Shown: in pieces, positions 23,002-32,786 of the stretch
How positions within the stretch are numbered: position 1 is the stretch's first letter
How the letters are laid out: the number at the start of each line of letters is the position of its first letter
NCBI GenBank assembly: GCA_945902755.1
Contig: CAMDNC010000012.1
Location: 1-38,946, forward strand
Direction: 5' to 3'
DNA length: 38,946 nt
Origin: Flavipsychrobacter stenotrophus
Lineage (GTDB): Bacteria; Bacteroidota; Bacteroidia; Chitinophagales; Chitinophagaceae
Made by a program: the position numbers and the translations under genes
Notes under the pieces: model-generated
Databases searched by the model: none
What the model saw: only the letters and a program-made list of their open reading frames with translations
Told to the model about the DNA's origin: nothing

Positions 23002-26000
23002 ATGAATATGAGACGAATTAGTTTACTCTTCCTATTACTCTGTTTGAGTATGGCTGGTTACGCACAGGTAACCTTCAATTACACGGGCTCTATGCAGACC
23101 TACACAGTGCCAGCAGGTGTAACTTCTATTGCTGTAGATGTGGCTGGTGGTCAAGGCGGCAATTACACCGGGTTTGGTTCAGGTGGATTGGGTGGACGTG
23201 CTCAGGGCACAGTCGCGGTGACGCCTGGGCAGGTTATTTATGTGTACGTAGGGCAACAAGGTCCTAATGCGGCACCAGGAGGTGCAGTACCTCCAGGTGG
23301 GTCAAATAGTGGTGGTGGTGCAAATGGTGGTAATGGTAGTAATAGCTATGGCGGTGCGTCTGGTGGTGGTTCGTCCGATATTCGTACTGTTTCTGGTAGT
23401 ACTACTGCCGCACTTAGCAGTCGTCTACTTGTAGGTGCTGGTGGTGGTGGCGGCGCTTGGGATTGCGGCACTGATAATGGTGGCGGTGGTGGTGGACTCA
23501 CTGGTAGTTTAGGGTTTGACTGTGGAAGTTATTATTCTAGCTGTGGTGGTCCCGGTACGCAAACTGCTGGCGGTGCAAGTGGCGGAAGTCCAGCCACCGC
23601 AGGTGGATTTGGTTTCGGCGGTAACTCTGCGAATTACTATGGCGGCGGCGGCGGCGGCGGCTGGTATGGCGCTGGCGGAGCTACTTATGGTGGTGCTTGT
23701 GGTGGTTCTTCTTATTATGGTGGTGCTGGGGTAACTGGCGGATCTACAACAGCTGGTTTCAGATCTGGCAATGGTTATGTTACTATCACTCCATTGTGTT
23801 CTACTCCTCCTGCTAGTACGGGAACTTTAAATTATTGTGTAGGTGGTTCGGCTACTCTCGCTAATACTGTTACTGGTGGTGCATGGACTTCAGGCAATAC
23901 CTCGGTAGCTACTGTAGCTACGTCTACAGGTGTTGTCACTGCGACTGGTACCGGTACTGCGGCTATTACTTATTCTACTGGTCCTGGTTGTACTTCTTCG
24001 ATTGTTGTTACAGTTGTTGCGGCCCCTTCTGTTGCTAGTGTCACTACCAACAGTCCTGTTTGTGCTGGTTCTTCTCTTACACTTACTGCTACAGGCGCAT
24101 CAGGCGTTACAAGCTATTCATGGACTGGTCCTGCCACAATTTCAGGAGCGTCTACTCCTTCTGCATCAGTTTCTTCTATTTCTAGCTCTGAGGGTGGAAC
24201 TTATAATCTTACCGTTACAGGTGCTACTGGTGCAGGATGCACCGTTACCTATCCTAGCGTAGTATCAGTGCTTGCGGCTCCTGCGGCAATTACTGGACCT
24301 ACTGGTGTTTGTTTGGGCGCTACCATCTCACTTTCTAATACTACCCCTTCAGGCATATGGAGCAGCAGTGCTTCTAATGCCGATGTTAATACTTCTGGTC
24401 AGGTCACAGGTATTTCTGTAGGTGCTGTAACTATCTCTTACACTTTACCTAACTCCTGTTTTGCATTGAAGAGTCTTAATGTTAACCCATTACCGGTTTT
24501 GGGTGTAACTCCAGCGGCTTCAGCTTCTGTATGTCTCAACAACGGAACTTCTTTTACTGCTGTTGCTCCTGGTGCTACATTTACGTGGTCTGGTGTTTCT
24601 GGTGCTACAGGGCTTTCTTGTACATCATGTGCCACTACTACTATAACACCTACTGTGATAGGTAGCAACCAGTATAATGTAACTGCTACAAGTGCAGCGG
24701 GTTGTACCTCATCAGCTTCTGTCAACGTAAACGTAAATGATTTACCTGCCGATATCTCTGGCGCTTCTTCTACTTGTATAGGCACAAATGTGTTTGTAAC
24801 AAACAGCACTGCTGGTGGTACCTGGACAAGTGGTAATACATCTATTGCATTCATCAACTTGGCAACAGGTGAGATCACTCCAGTAGGTGCAGGTATCACT
24901 TCAATAACTTACACTTCACCATTGGGTTGTGTGAAATCTAGAATTTTCAACGTGTCTGCCGCACCCGCTCCTATTTCTGGTTCATCTGCGGTATGTTTGG
25001 GTCTTACTTCTACTCTCAGCCATCCTATTGGCGGCGGCGTATGGACAAGTGCCAACACTTCTACTGCTTCTGTAAACAGTACTGGTATTGTTACAGGTGT
25101 GGCTTTAGGGCAAACTGGTATCACGTACACATTGCCTTCAGGTTGTATCACTACTACAACTGCTACAGTAAATCCAGTTCCTGGTGCGTTCACTGGTACA
25201 GCCGCAGTTTGTGAGTCATCTACTGTTACGCTTTCTAATCCGCTTACGGGTGGTACATGGAGCAGTGCATCATCGAATGTTACCGTAGGTCTTACTTCTG
25301 GCAACATTACTGGTGTGACTGCTGGTTCTGCAGTAGTAACCTATACTTCGCCTGCTGGATGTATCCGCACGGTTGTAGCTACAGTGAATGTTTTACCAGC
25401 AGCTATTTCTGGCTCATTGTCAGCATGTCAGGGCAGCCTGGGTGCTTTGTCCAATACAGTAAGTGGTGGTAACTGGGCTAGTAGCAATACGTCTGTAGCT
25501 ACCATCGACAACGCTGGTCTGGTTATAGCAGCTACTTCGGGTGTTACTACGATATCTTATACATTGCCTACAGGCTGTCGTGCTACTGCTAGCTTCGTGG
25601 TTAACCCACTTCCAGCTGCAGTAACAGGCAATACCACAATTTGTCAAAACGTTACTACATTGCTAAGCAGTGCTGATGCAGGTGGTACATGGGCAAGTAG
25701 CAATACTGCTGTTGCTAGTGTCAACGCATCCGGCGAAGTACTGGGTGTAGCGGCAGGTACAGCGAAAATCACTTATATGCTTCCTACTGGTTGCCGCAGA
25801 ATAGTTGATGTTATTGTTAATGCGCTTCCTGCAAGCATCTCTGGGGCAAATGCAGTTTGTCAAGGTCAAACTACCACTTTGTCTTCAACAACAAGTGGTG
25901 GTGTTTGGATTTCAGATGCGAGTGCTACCGCAAGTGTCAGTACAGCTGGAGTAGTATCTGGTACTACAGCTGGTGTTGCTACAATATCTTATGAATTAGC

Positions 26001-29000
26001 AAATGGCTGTCGTCGCACGCAAACTGTAACTGTGAATGTTTTACCATCTACTATTTCAGGTAGCCTTACAGTTTGTTCTGGTCAGTCTACTTCTCTGTCA
26101 AACTCTGTAGCTGGTGGCACATGGTCAACAAGTGTTCCTTCTACAGCATCGATCGATGCTTCAGGTTTAGTTACAGCAGGTACTGCAGGTACTTCAATGG
26201 TTACCTACACGTTGCCTACAGGTTGCTCTAGAATGAATACAATAGTAGTAAATCCTCTACCAGCAGCTATCGCTGGTACTAATACTATATGTGCTGGATC
26301 TACAAGTTTGTTTACGAGCAGCACTTCAGGTGGTACTTGGTCATCAGAATCTGATGCTATAGCTACAGTAAATACCTCTGGTACTGTTTCTGGCGTCGCA
26401 GCTGGTAACGTAGCAATAACCTACACATCTACACTAGGTTGTTACCGCACGCGCAGTTTAGTGGTTAATGCTATACCTGCTACTATTGGTGGTACTACTG
26501 CAGTATGTAACGGTTTGTCTACTACACTTACCAATGCTACAACAGGTGGTGTATGGTCTTCTGGCTCTACAGCTATAGCCTCTATTAATGCTTCAGGTAC
26601 CGTAACTGGTAACGCAGCTGGTAATACTAACATCACTTACACTGCACCTAACGGCTGCAGAATTGCTACTCCTTTTGTAGTAAATGCGTTGCCAGCTTTA
26701 ATAACTGGTGCAACGAATGTTTGTGTTAATGCTACATCTACACTGAACAATACTACAATAGGTGGTACATGGGAAGCTGGCGATATATCTATCGCATCTA
26801 TTACAGCATCAGGTGTTGTAACGGGTGTGGCCGCAGGTGCTACTGCTGTTACTTACACATTGCCTACAGGATGTATACGTACTGCTAATATCAATGTGAA
26901 TCCACTTCCTGCCACCATTGCCGGAAACTTAGACGTATGTCTTGGTGCTACCACTGCGCTTAGCAACAGTAATCCAGGTGGTGTTTGGAGCAGCAATGCT
27001 GCTGGTATAGCGTCAGTTAATGCTACCGGTCTGGTTACAGGTAACAATACAGGTACAGCTGCTATCACTTATACATTGCCTACTTCATGTCGTACATCAT
27101 CAGTAGTGGTAGTTAATCCATTGCCAGCTAATATCTCTGGTTCAGCTACCGTATGTGTTAACAGTACTACTACTTTGTCAAATGCCACAATCAACGGTGC
27201 GTGGAGCTCAAGTTCTCCAACTATTGCTACAATCGATGCATCAGGAGTTGTAACCGGTATTGTTGCTGGTACTGCAACCATTACCTACGAATTGCCTACT
27301 GGTTGCCGTAAAACAACCAATATTACCGTTAATCCATTACCTGCACCTATCACTGGTAATACTAGTGTATGTCAGGGTCTAATTACTGGTCTTAGCAATG
27401 CTAGCAGTGGTGGTACATGGAGTAGCACTAACACTTCAGTAGCTACTATCAGTGGTACTGGTGTGGTTTCTGGTTTGTCTGCTGGCGGTTCGTCAGTTGT
27501 ATATACACTCCCTACGGGCTGTAGTGTTTCTGCCAACATTGCTGTTAATCCTTTGCCAGCGTCTATAACTGGTCCTAATGCCGTATGTGTAGGAAATTCG
27601 ATTACAATGAATACTACCTCTACTGGTGGTTTCTGGGGTAGTGCTTCTCCTATTGCCACGGTTAGCTTCTTAGGAGAGGTTACAGGTACTGCAGCGGGTA
27701 CAGCAACAATAACCTACATGCTACCTACAGGTTGCATTCGCACAAGATCAATTGTAGTTAATCCGCTGCCAGCTGTTATAGGTGGTGCTGATGCTGTCTG
27801 CGAAGGTGCTACTATCACACTTACAAATGCTAATATAGGTGGTAACTGGGATGCCAACAGCAGCCCTCTTGCATCTATAAGTGCCACTGGTATATTATCA
27901 GGCAACACTGCGGGTAATGTACTTATCAGTTACACTCTGCCCACTGGCTGTATGCGCACTAAAAACATAGCAGTTAATGTTACTCCTGCTGCTATTACTG
28001 GTACAACACAGGTTTGTGCGGCTTCATCAACTACATTGTCTACCACAACTACTGGTGGTGTATGGACTAGTGGCGCCACTTCTACAGCTATCGTCGGTCT
28101 GGTAAATGGTGAAGTTACTGGTATAGCTCCTGGTGTAGCTACTATTTCTTATGTAATGCCGTCTGGATGTTACAATACTACTATTGTAAATGTTAATACA
28201 CTGCCAAGTACAATCATGGGCATTACAAATGTTTGCCAAGGTGCTTCTACGGTTCTTAGCAATTCAATAGCTGGAGGATCATGGTCTTCAAGTGCAGCTT
28301 CTGTAGCTGATGTAACTTCTGCTGGTGTTATGACAGGTGCGTCAACTGGTAATGCTACTGTTACATACACATTGCCTACTGGTTGTTTCAGAACAGCTAC
28401 TGTAGCAGTTAATGCACTTCCTACTGTTTACAATGTAACAGGTGGTGGTAGCTATTGCGCAGGCGGTTCTGGTGCCGATATCAGCATCGATGGTTCTGCA
28501 GCGTTTACTACTTATCGTTTGTACAATGGTACTACACTTGCTGGTACATTCTCTGGAACAGGTGCTTCAATGTACCTTGGCGCATACGCAGCTGCTGGTT
28601 CATATTCAGTTATGGCTACTACAGCAAACGGTTGCAATAGTGCGATGAACGGTGCTGCTACTGTTTCTATCACGCCATTGGTAGCTCCACTCGTTTCAAT
28701 ATCTGCCGATAACAGCGATACAGTGTGTAACGGTACATCGGTTGCGTTCACAGCTGTCCCTGTAGATGGTGGCACTACACCTGCTTATGTTTGGAAAGTG
28801 AATGGTACGGTAGTATCTGCAGCTGCTGGCTCTTACGCATTTGCTCCTGCTTCGGGCGATGTAGTTTCAGTTACTATGACCAGCAGTGCAGCATGTGCTA
28901 CACCAGCTATCGTTTCTGCAGTTAAGGTAATGACTGTAGTAAACAATCAGACTCCAGAAGTTACTATTGGTGTTAGTCCATCTGCCAACATTTGTAAAGG

Positions 29001-29775
29001 CACTCAAGTGACGTTCACTGCTAACAATGCTTTTGGTGGTGATGCTCCCGCTTATTCTTGGATGAAAAATGGTACCACACCTATGGGTATAGGTGCAGAA
29101 CTTACATACACTCCAAATTACAATGATGTAATCACTTGCTGGATGAACAGTAATTACCGTTGTTTGTCTTCGAACAATGTAATGAGCAACAGTATCACGA
29201 TGAATGTAGATGAAGTTTACATACCTGAGGTTCAGATCATTGTGACTCCTGGTACTACTATCAACGAAGGTCAGCAGGTTACATTCAACACTGTTGTAGC
29301 TAATGCTGGAATAGCACCAAAATATATGTGGTTAAGAAACGGTAATGCTATACCAGGTGCTACTTTAGATGCTTACACAACATCAAACATTGCCGATGGT
29401 GATTCTATAACTTGTTTGGTGACCGGTACTGGTGCTTGTGGTGAGTCTACTCTGAATTCTGTAATGATGACTGTGATACCTTCTACTGGTATAGTTTCTA
29501 CTGGTTCAATAGGTACTGATATCATGTTGGTGCCAAATCCAAATAATGGTTCGTTTGTTATTAAAGGTTCAATTGTGACCATTGGCAATGAAGCAGTTAC
29601 TTTGGAAGTTACTAATATGCTTGGTCAGGTTGTGTACAAAAACATGATTACAACTACTAACGGTAACATCAATGAGCGCGTAACATTAGCTACTGATTTG
29701 GCTAATGGTATGTATATCCTTAACGTTACAGCGGGTAGTGACCGTAAGTCAATCCATTTTGTTGTAAAACAATAA
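23002..29775 (+). CDS. Giant T9SS-secreted surface protein with glycine-rich domain and about 19 BIG2-like repeats
   Basis: 2257 residues. Order: signal peptide (1-21); glycine-rich domain of ALK/LTK-like type (about 22-262, with GGGSSDIRTVSG and SRLLVGAGGGGGAWDCG); one BIG2-like repeat; a PKD/Ig-like unit; a second BIG2-like repeat from 428; another PKD-like unit; then 17 contiguous repeats (583-1807) averaging 72 residues, of the form ITG..VC.G.T..LSN...GG.W.S....A.V..SG.V.G..AG...ITY.LP.GC.RT..I.VNPLP. Four more Ig/PKD-like units follow. A type IX sorting domain (about 2170-2257: VPNPNNGSFVIKG, LGQVVY, NGMYILNV) ends the protein. Each BIG2-like repeat has two Cys and one Trp at fixed places. 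A role in adhesion or matrix is likely. Long open frames on the opposite strand are by-products of the repeats. Confidence 0.92.
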   Translation: MNMRRISLLFLLLCLSMAGYAQVTFNYTGSMQTYTVPAGVTSIAVDVAGGQGGNYTGFGSGGLGGRAQGTVAVTPGQVIYVYVGQQGPNAAPGGAVPPGGSNSGGGANGGNGSNSYGGASGGGSSDIRTVSGSTTAALSSRLLVGAGGGGGAWDCGTDNGGGGGGLTGSLGFDCGSYYSSCGGPGTQTAGGASGGSPATAGGFGFGGNSANYYGGGGGGGWYGAGGATYGGACGGSSYYGGAGVTGGSTTAGFRSGNGYVTITPLCSTPPASTGTLNYCVGGSATLANTVTGGAWTSGNTSVATVATSTGVVTATGTGTAAITYSTGPGCTSSIVVTVVAAPSVASVTTNSPVCAGSSLTLTATGASGVTSYSWTGPATISGASTPSASVSSISSSEGGTYNLTVTGATGAGCTVTYPSVVSVLAAPAAITGPTGVCLGATISLSNTTPSGIWSSSASNADVNTSGQVTGISVGAVTISYTLPNSCFALKSLNVNPLPVLGVTPAASASVCLNNGTSFTAVAPGATFTWSGVSGATGLSCTSCATTTITPTVIGSNQYNVTATSAAGCTSSASVNVNVNDLPADISGASSTCIGTNVFVTNSTAGGTWTSGNTSIAFINLATGEITPVGAGITSITYTSPLGCVKSRIFNVSAAPAPISGSSAVCLGLTSTLSHPIGGGVWTSANTSTASVNSTGIVTGVALGQTGITYTLPSGCITTTTATVNPVPGAFTGTAAVCESSTVTLSNPLTGGTWSSASSNVTVGLTSGNITGVTAGSAVVTYTSPAGCIRTVVATVNVLPAAISGSLSACQGSLGALSNTVSGGNWASSNTSVATIDNAGLVIAATSGVTTISYTLPTGCRATASFVVNPLPAAVTGNTTICQNVTTLLSSADAGGTWASSNTAVASVNASGEVLGVAAGTAKITYMLPTGCRRIVDVIVNALPASISGANAVCQGQTTTLSSTTSGGVWISDASATASVSTAGVVSGTTAGVATISYELANGCRRTQTVTVNVLPSTISGSLTVCSGQSTSLSNSVAGGTWSTSVPSTASIDASGLVTAGTAGTSMVTYTLPTGCSRMNTIVVNPLPAAIAGTNTICAGSTSLFTSSTSGGTWSSESDAIATVNTSGTVSGVAAGNVAITYTSTLGCYRTRSLVVNAIPATIGGTTAVCNGLSTTLTNATTGGVWSSGSTAIASINASGTVTGNAAGNTNITYTAPNGCRIATPFVVNALPALITGATNVCVNATSTLNNTTIGGTWEAGDISIASITASGVVTGVAAGATAVTYTLPTGCIRTANINVNPLPATIAGNLDVCLGATTALSNSNPGGVWSSNAAGIASVNATGLVTGNNTGTAAITYTLPTSCRTSSVVVVNPLPANISGSATVCVNSTTTLSNATINGAWSSSSPTIATIDASGVVTGIVAGTATITYELPTGCRKTTNITVNPLPAPITGNTSVCQGLITGLSNASSGGTWSSTNTSVATISGTGVVSGLSAGGSSVVYTLPTGCSVSANIAVNPLPASITGPNAVCVGNSITMNTTSTGGFWGSASPIATVSFLGEVTGTAAGTATITYMLPTGCIRTRSIVVNPLPAVIGGADAVCEGATITLTNANIGGNWDANSSPLASISATGILSGNTAGNVLISYTLPTGCMRTKNIAVNVTPAAITGTTQVCAASSTTLSTTTTGGVWTSGATSTAIVGLVNGEVTGIAPGVATISYVMPSGCYNTTIVNVNTLPSTIMGITNVCQGASTVLSNSIAGGSWSSSAASVADVTSAGVMTGASTGNATVTYTLPTGCFRTATVAVNALPTVYNVTGGGSYCAGGSGADISIDGSAAFTTYRLYNGTTLAGTFSGTGASMYLGAYAAAGSYSVMATTANGCNSAMNGAATVSITPLVAPLVSISADNSDTVCNGTSVAFTAVPVDGGTTPAYVWKVNGTVVSAAAGSYAFAPASGDVVSVTMTSSAACATPAIVSAVKVMTVVNNQTPEVTIGVSPSANICKGTQVTFTANNAFGGDAPAYSWMKNGTTPMGIGAELTYTPNYNDVITCWMNSNYRCLSSNNVMSNSITMNVDEVYIPEVQIIVTPGTTINEGQQVTFNTVVANAGIAPKYMWLRNGNAIPGATLDAYTTSNIADGDSITCLVTGTGACGESTLNSVMMTVIPSTGIVSTGSIGTDIMLVPNPNNGSFVIKGSIVTIGNEAVTLEVTNMLGQVVYKNMITTTNGNINERVTLATDLANGMYILNVTAGSDRKSIHFVVKQ
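23641..23661 (+). repeat. (GGC)7 tract in the glycine-rich domain
   Basis: Seven GGC codons in a row encode seven Gly, while most other Gly runs in the gene use GGT and mixed codons. A pure trinucleotide tract can change length without shifting the frame. Confidence 0.85.
24748..28422 (+). repeat. 17 tandem 216-bp coding repeats
   Basis: Residues 583-1807 divide into 17 units averaging 72.06 residues (3675 bp / 17 = 216.2 bp). Units share the frame but differ at many positions, so this is an old, diverged array rather than a recent expansion. The Cys near position 10, Trp near 26 and Cys near 60 are present in every unit. Confidence 0.92.
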
Positions 29776-29799
29776 TACACGTCTTATCTCCAATTCGTT

Positions 29800-29834
29800 C
29801 AAGAGCCGCCCCAGTTGGAGCGGCTCTTGTTTTT
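29800..29834 (+). terminator. Intrinsic terminator of the giant gene
   Basis: CAAGAGCCGC (29800-29809) pairs exactly with GCGGCTCTTG (29820-29829) around a 10-base loop, followed by TTTTT. Confidence 0.92.
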
Positions 29835-29938
29835 ATGTCGGATATGACCTCTACTTTGTCTCAATTTCCTATTCTTTGATCTAATGATTATGTGTAAGTT
29901 TGCTCAAGAGCATTTTTTGTATTCACTAAACTTCCTTT

Positions 29939-30325
29939 ATGAATAGTCAGAACATACAGGACATAGATCAGTACATTGCTATGAACACTCCACAAGTGCA
30001 AGAACTTTTGGAACAAATTAGAACGGCAATATCACAGGTAGCACCAACGGCTATTGAAAGTATAAAGTATGCAATGCCCACATTCGAGTATTATGGCAAT
30101 CTTGTGCATTTCAGTGCTTGTAAATCGCACATTGGTTTTTATCCAGCACCCTCGGGTATAGTAGCTTTTAGTAATCAGCTATCGCAATACAAATGCACCA
30201 AAGGGGCCATTCAATTTCCTTTCACGCTTCCCTTACCAATTAACTTGATCAAAGAAATTGTAATTTTTAGAATGAATGAGAATCACGAAAAATCCTTAAA
30301 AATGGTTAGGAAAAAGACGAAGTGA
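29939..30325 (+). CDS. DUF1801 / YdhG-like protein
   Basis: 128 residues. The layout DIDQYIAMNTPQVQELLEQIRTAI, IKYAMPTFEYYGNLVHFSACKSHIGFYPAPSGI and the C-terminal IVIFRMNENHEKSL match the DUF1801 family (Bacillus YdhG/FraH-type members have been called iron chaperones). The core is a small alpha/beta fold. The cellular role is uncertain. It stands alone between the giant gene's terminator and the response regulator. Confidence 0.85.
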   Translation: MNSQNIQDIDQYIAMNTPQVQELLEQIRTAISQVAPTAIESIKYAMPTFEYYGNLVHFSACKSHIGFYPAPSGIVAFSNQLSQYKCTKGAIQFPFTLPLPINLIKEIVIFRMNENHEKSLKMVRKKTK

Positions 30326-30395
30326 ACTTTACACAATTATCCGTTTATTCTTTAATGCTAATAGTGTTTTCATATATTTCGTTTAACTTTTGGTA

Positions 30396-30809
30396 ATGAG
30401 AGAGTTTAGTACAATACTAATAGCTGAAGATGACGCAGACGACAGATTTTTATTGAATGCAGCATTCAAACATAACGAAGCTCCTGAGAAGTTGGTTTTT
30501 GTAGAAAATGGAGTAGAGTTGTTCGATTTTTTATATTCATGTCTCAATAATGAAAATTGCAATCTGCCCAGTTTTATTTTACTCGATCTAAATATGCCCA
30601 AAAAAGATGGTAGAGAAGTTCTCAAAGAAATAAAGTCAATTCCTTTACTTAGAAATATTCCAGTGATAGTTTTTAGTACCTCCAATAGCAATTTAGAGAT
30701 ACAAAGATGTTATGATTTAGGTGCTAATTCCTACATTGCAAAGCCAAATAGCTTTGAACAATTAGTACGCACAGTTACACACCTAAGGCAGTTTTTGGTT
30801 ACAGACTAA
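30396..30809 (+). CDS. Single-domain response regulator (receiver only)
   Basis: 137 residues from the ATG at 30396; two further upstream codons are open but not needed. One receiver domain: the acidic pair in AEDDADD, the phosphoacceptor Asp in ILLDLNMPKKDG, Ser/Thr in VFSTSNS and the Lys in AKPNSFEQL. It is of the Rcp1-like type with no output domain, so it probably acts by protein contact or phosphotransfer. No kinase is adjacent; the orphan histidine kinase at 402-1748 is a possible but unsupported partner. Confidence 0.93.
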   Translation: MREFSTILIAEDDADDRFLLNAAFKHNEAPEKLVFVENGVELFDFLYSCLNNENCNLPSFILLDLNMPKKDGREVLKEIKSIPLLRNIPVIVFSTSNSNLEIQRCYDLGANSYIAKPNSFEQLVRTVTHLRQFLVTD

Positions 30810-30960
30810 CCAGCTGCCTTTCTCCAGCGTTTAGCCTTTCTTATCGGCTTTTAATCTAAAGCTGTGGTAAAAATTGAATAATTAGCTGTCCTTATTGATT
30901 CATTAGTCAGTTGTTTATTAATTACAATCAAATAAATTTCTTAATGGTTGTTAATGTCTC

Positions 30961-30989
30961 TTGTTTAGAAGAGTTAATAATTATTTTTG
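30961..30989 (+). promoter_or_regulatory. Promoter of the small membrane protein
   Basis: TTG at 30961-30963, an 18-base spacer and TATTTTTG at 30982-30989 make a full -33/-7 match, with a leader of about 45 bases before the ATG at 31040. Confidence 0.7.
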
Positions 30990-31039
30990 TATAAGATAAT
31001 ACAAGTGTCACCCTACACTGATTTGGGTATAAACCATCC

Positions 31040-31339
31040 ATGCACAATTTACTACAGCAAATAAGCCATGATTTTATATCATTAACCTTCATCACGTTTG
31101 TTGCTTTATATATTACATATTCTATAGTTATTCAGCTGCAGTTGCGTGCATATCGACAAAAGCATAATGCTAGGCCAGTACACTATAAAGCATTTAGGTT
31201 GTATAGTAAGAGTCTAATTTCGAATTCGCCATCAAAAAAGGAAAAAAACTTCTATATCAAAACAAATAAAATAACCTACTTTTTCAACGTAGTGTTAGTA
31301 GGCGCATGCATAGTGTATGTATTTATTTGCTTTAGGTAA
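31040..31339 (+). CDS. Small two-helix membrane protein, unknown
   Basis: 99 residues. Hydrophobic helices lie at about 14-33 (ISLTFITFVALYITYSIVIQL) and 79-97 (ITYFFNVVLVGACIVYVFICF), joined by a basic loop rich in Lys/Arg/Tyr that should be cytoplasmic. I recognise no family. A well-formed promoter in front and the lack of a competing frame support it as a real gene. Confidence 0.6.
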   Translation: MHNLLQQISHDFISLTFITFVALYITYSIVIQLQLRAYRQKHNARPVHYKAFRLYSKSLISNSPSKKEKNFYIKTNKITYFFNVVLVGACIVYVFICFR

Positions 31340-31408
31340 TGCTCACTTACATTTTTCCTGTTTTTTTCTGTAGTGATAGGTAATCTTTATCTTTACAATT
31401 TTGGCTCT

Positions 31409-31438
31409 TTTATCTCATTCGATCTTATAAGAGATAAA
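31409..31438 (+). repeat. Inverted repeat upstream of the DUF2851 gene
   Basis: TTTATCTC (31409-31416) and GAGATAAA (31431-31438) form an 8-bp stem around a 14-base AT-rich loop, with no U-tract. It could be an operator or a weak terminator for the small membrane gene. 31340-31479 otherwise holds nothing clear; a near-match -7 (GACTTTTG, 31458-31465) precedes the DUF2851 gene. Confidence 0.4.
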
Positions 31439-31479
31439 GCGACACCTAGAAAATTGAGACTTTTGCAACACCTATAACT

Positions 31480-32751
31480 ATGAATGAGGCGCTTCTTCAA
31501 TTTATTTGGCAACATAGCCTATATAATTCTTTAGGATTAGTAACTACTGCCGGTGATGTTGTTACAATAATTTTTCCAGGCAGAATCAATAGAGATGCCG
31601 GACCAGATTTTCTAGAAGCTAAGATTAAAGTTGGAAGCACAATTTTAGTAGGCAATGTAGAGCTACACACACGCAGCAGCGATTGGTTGAGGCATGGTCA
31701 TCAAAACGACCCCGCATACAAGACACTTATTTTGCACGTGGTTTACCAAAATGATGTAAAAGAATGTACACCAAACACTCCGACATTGGTATTAGACAAG
31801 CACATAGCCCCACAGATAATATCAAGATATGCAGGACTGGTAACTACCACCCAAAAATTACCTTGTTCAGGTTTACATACAACAGTCAGAGACATCACAA
31901 AAGAAGGTTGGCTTAGTAGATTATTGGCTGAAAGATGGGAGCAAAAGCTGTCAGATTGGAACGTTTTGTTAGAGAATTCTGCAGACGATTGGCGAAATCT
32001 GCTCTATTGGCGAATGGCTGCTAACTTTGGTTTTAAAACCAATGCTACGCCATTTCTGTTGCTGGCACAGTCTCTTCCGCTCAATGTTGTTACACGTCAC
32101 AAAGATAATCTTCTCCAACTCGAAGCATTACTTTTTGGCCAAGCGGGGATGCTTTCAAATGACTTCAAAGATGATTACCCTCGCGAACTGCAAAGGGAGT
32201 ATGAATACCTACAAAAGAAGTACAAGCTGAAGCCAATATCAGGTGCTTTGTGGAAATTCCTACGCATGCGACCCGTCAATTTTCCCACTATTCGTATAGC
32301 TCAGTATGCAGCGCTCATTCACAAATCTGTTCATTTGTTTTCGCAGATTATTGAAGTTCATTCGTTGGCAGATATGTTGCCATTACTTGATGTTAAAGCA
32401 AGTTCTTATTGGGATACTCATTACAGGTTTGATACATTACAGGAATTGCCTTCAGTTAAGAGTATAGGAAAATCATCGGTCGAAAATATTATTATCAATA
32501 CTGTAGCACCCATACAGTTTTTGTATGCTGCCAGACAAGATACTGTCAGTATGCAAGAGCGTGCGCTACAGTTATTAGAGGCCATTCCTGCCGAGAAAAA
32601 CAATATTACACGTATATGGCAGGAAGAAGGATGGAGTGTCAATTCTGCTGCTCAATCGCAGGCATTATTGCAACTTTACAACAACTACTGCACCGCCAAA
32701 AGGTGCCTTGACTGCACTATAGGGCTAAATGTATTAAAGATAGTAAAGTAA
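31480..32751 (+). CDS. DUF2851 family protein
   Basis: 423 residues. The N-terminus MNEALLQFIWQHSLYNSLGLVT and the segment FPGRINRDAGPDFLEAKIKVGSTILVGNVELHTRSSDWLRHGHQNDPAYKTLILHVVY are the hallmark of DUF2851, a conserved Bacteroidota family. The D-GPDF-A-I...GNVE-H...W..H.H..D pattern resembles a nuclease-type acidic/His site, but that is only an impression. Function is unknown. No partner gene is obvious; the following gene has its own -7 element. Confidence 0.9.
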   Translation: MNEALLQFIWQHSLYNSLGLVTTAGDVVTIIFPGRINRDAGPDFLEAKIKVGSTILVGNVELHTRSSDWLRHGHQNDPAYKTLILHVVYQNDVKECTPNTPTLVLDKHIAPQIISRYAGLVTTTQKLPCSGLHTTVRDITKEGWLSRLLAERWEQKLSDWNVLLENSADDWRNLLYWRMAANFGFKTNATPFLLLAQSLPLNVVTRHKDNLLQLEALLFGQAGMLSNDFKDDYPRELQREYEYLQKKYKLKPISGALWKFLRMRPVNFPTIRIAQYAALIHKSVHLFSQIIEVHSLADMLPLLDVKASSYWDTHYRFDTLQELPSVKSIGKSSVENIIINTVAPIQFLYAARQDTVSMQERALQLLEAIPAEKNNITRIWQEEGWSVNSAAQSQALLQLYNNYCTAKRCLDCTIGLNVLKIVK

Positions 32752-32786
32752 GGCTTTGGCATTACGCCTCTATTCGTTTTACTCCT

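Noticed and set aside
24438-28775. Many long open frames on the - strand and in other + frames inside the giant gene
   Set aside because: They recur with the 216-bp repeat period and their translations are shadows of the repeat codons (Val/Pro/Thr-rich); they lack promoters and start signals.
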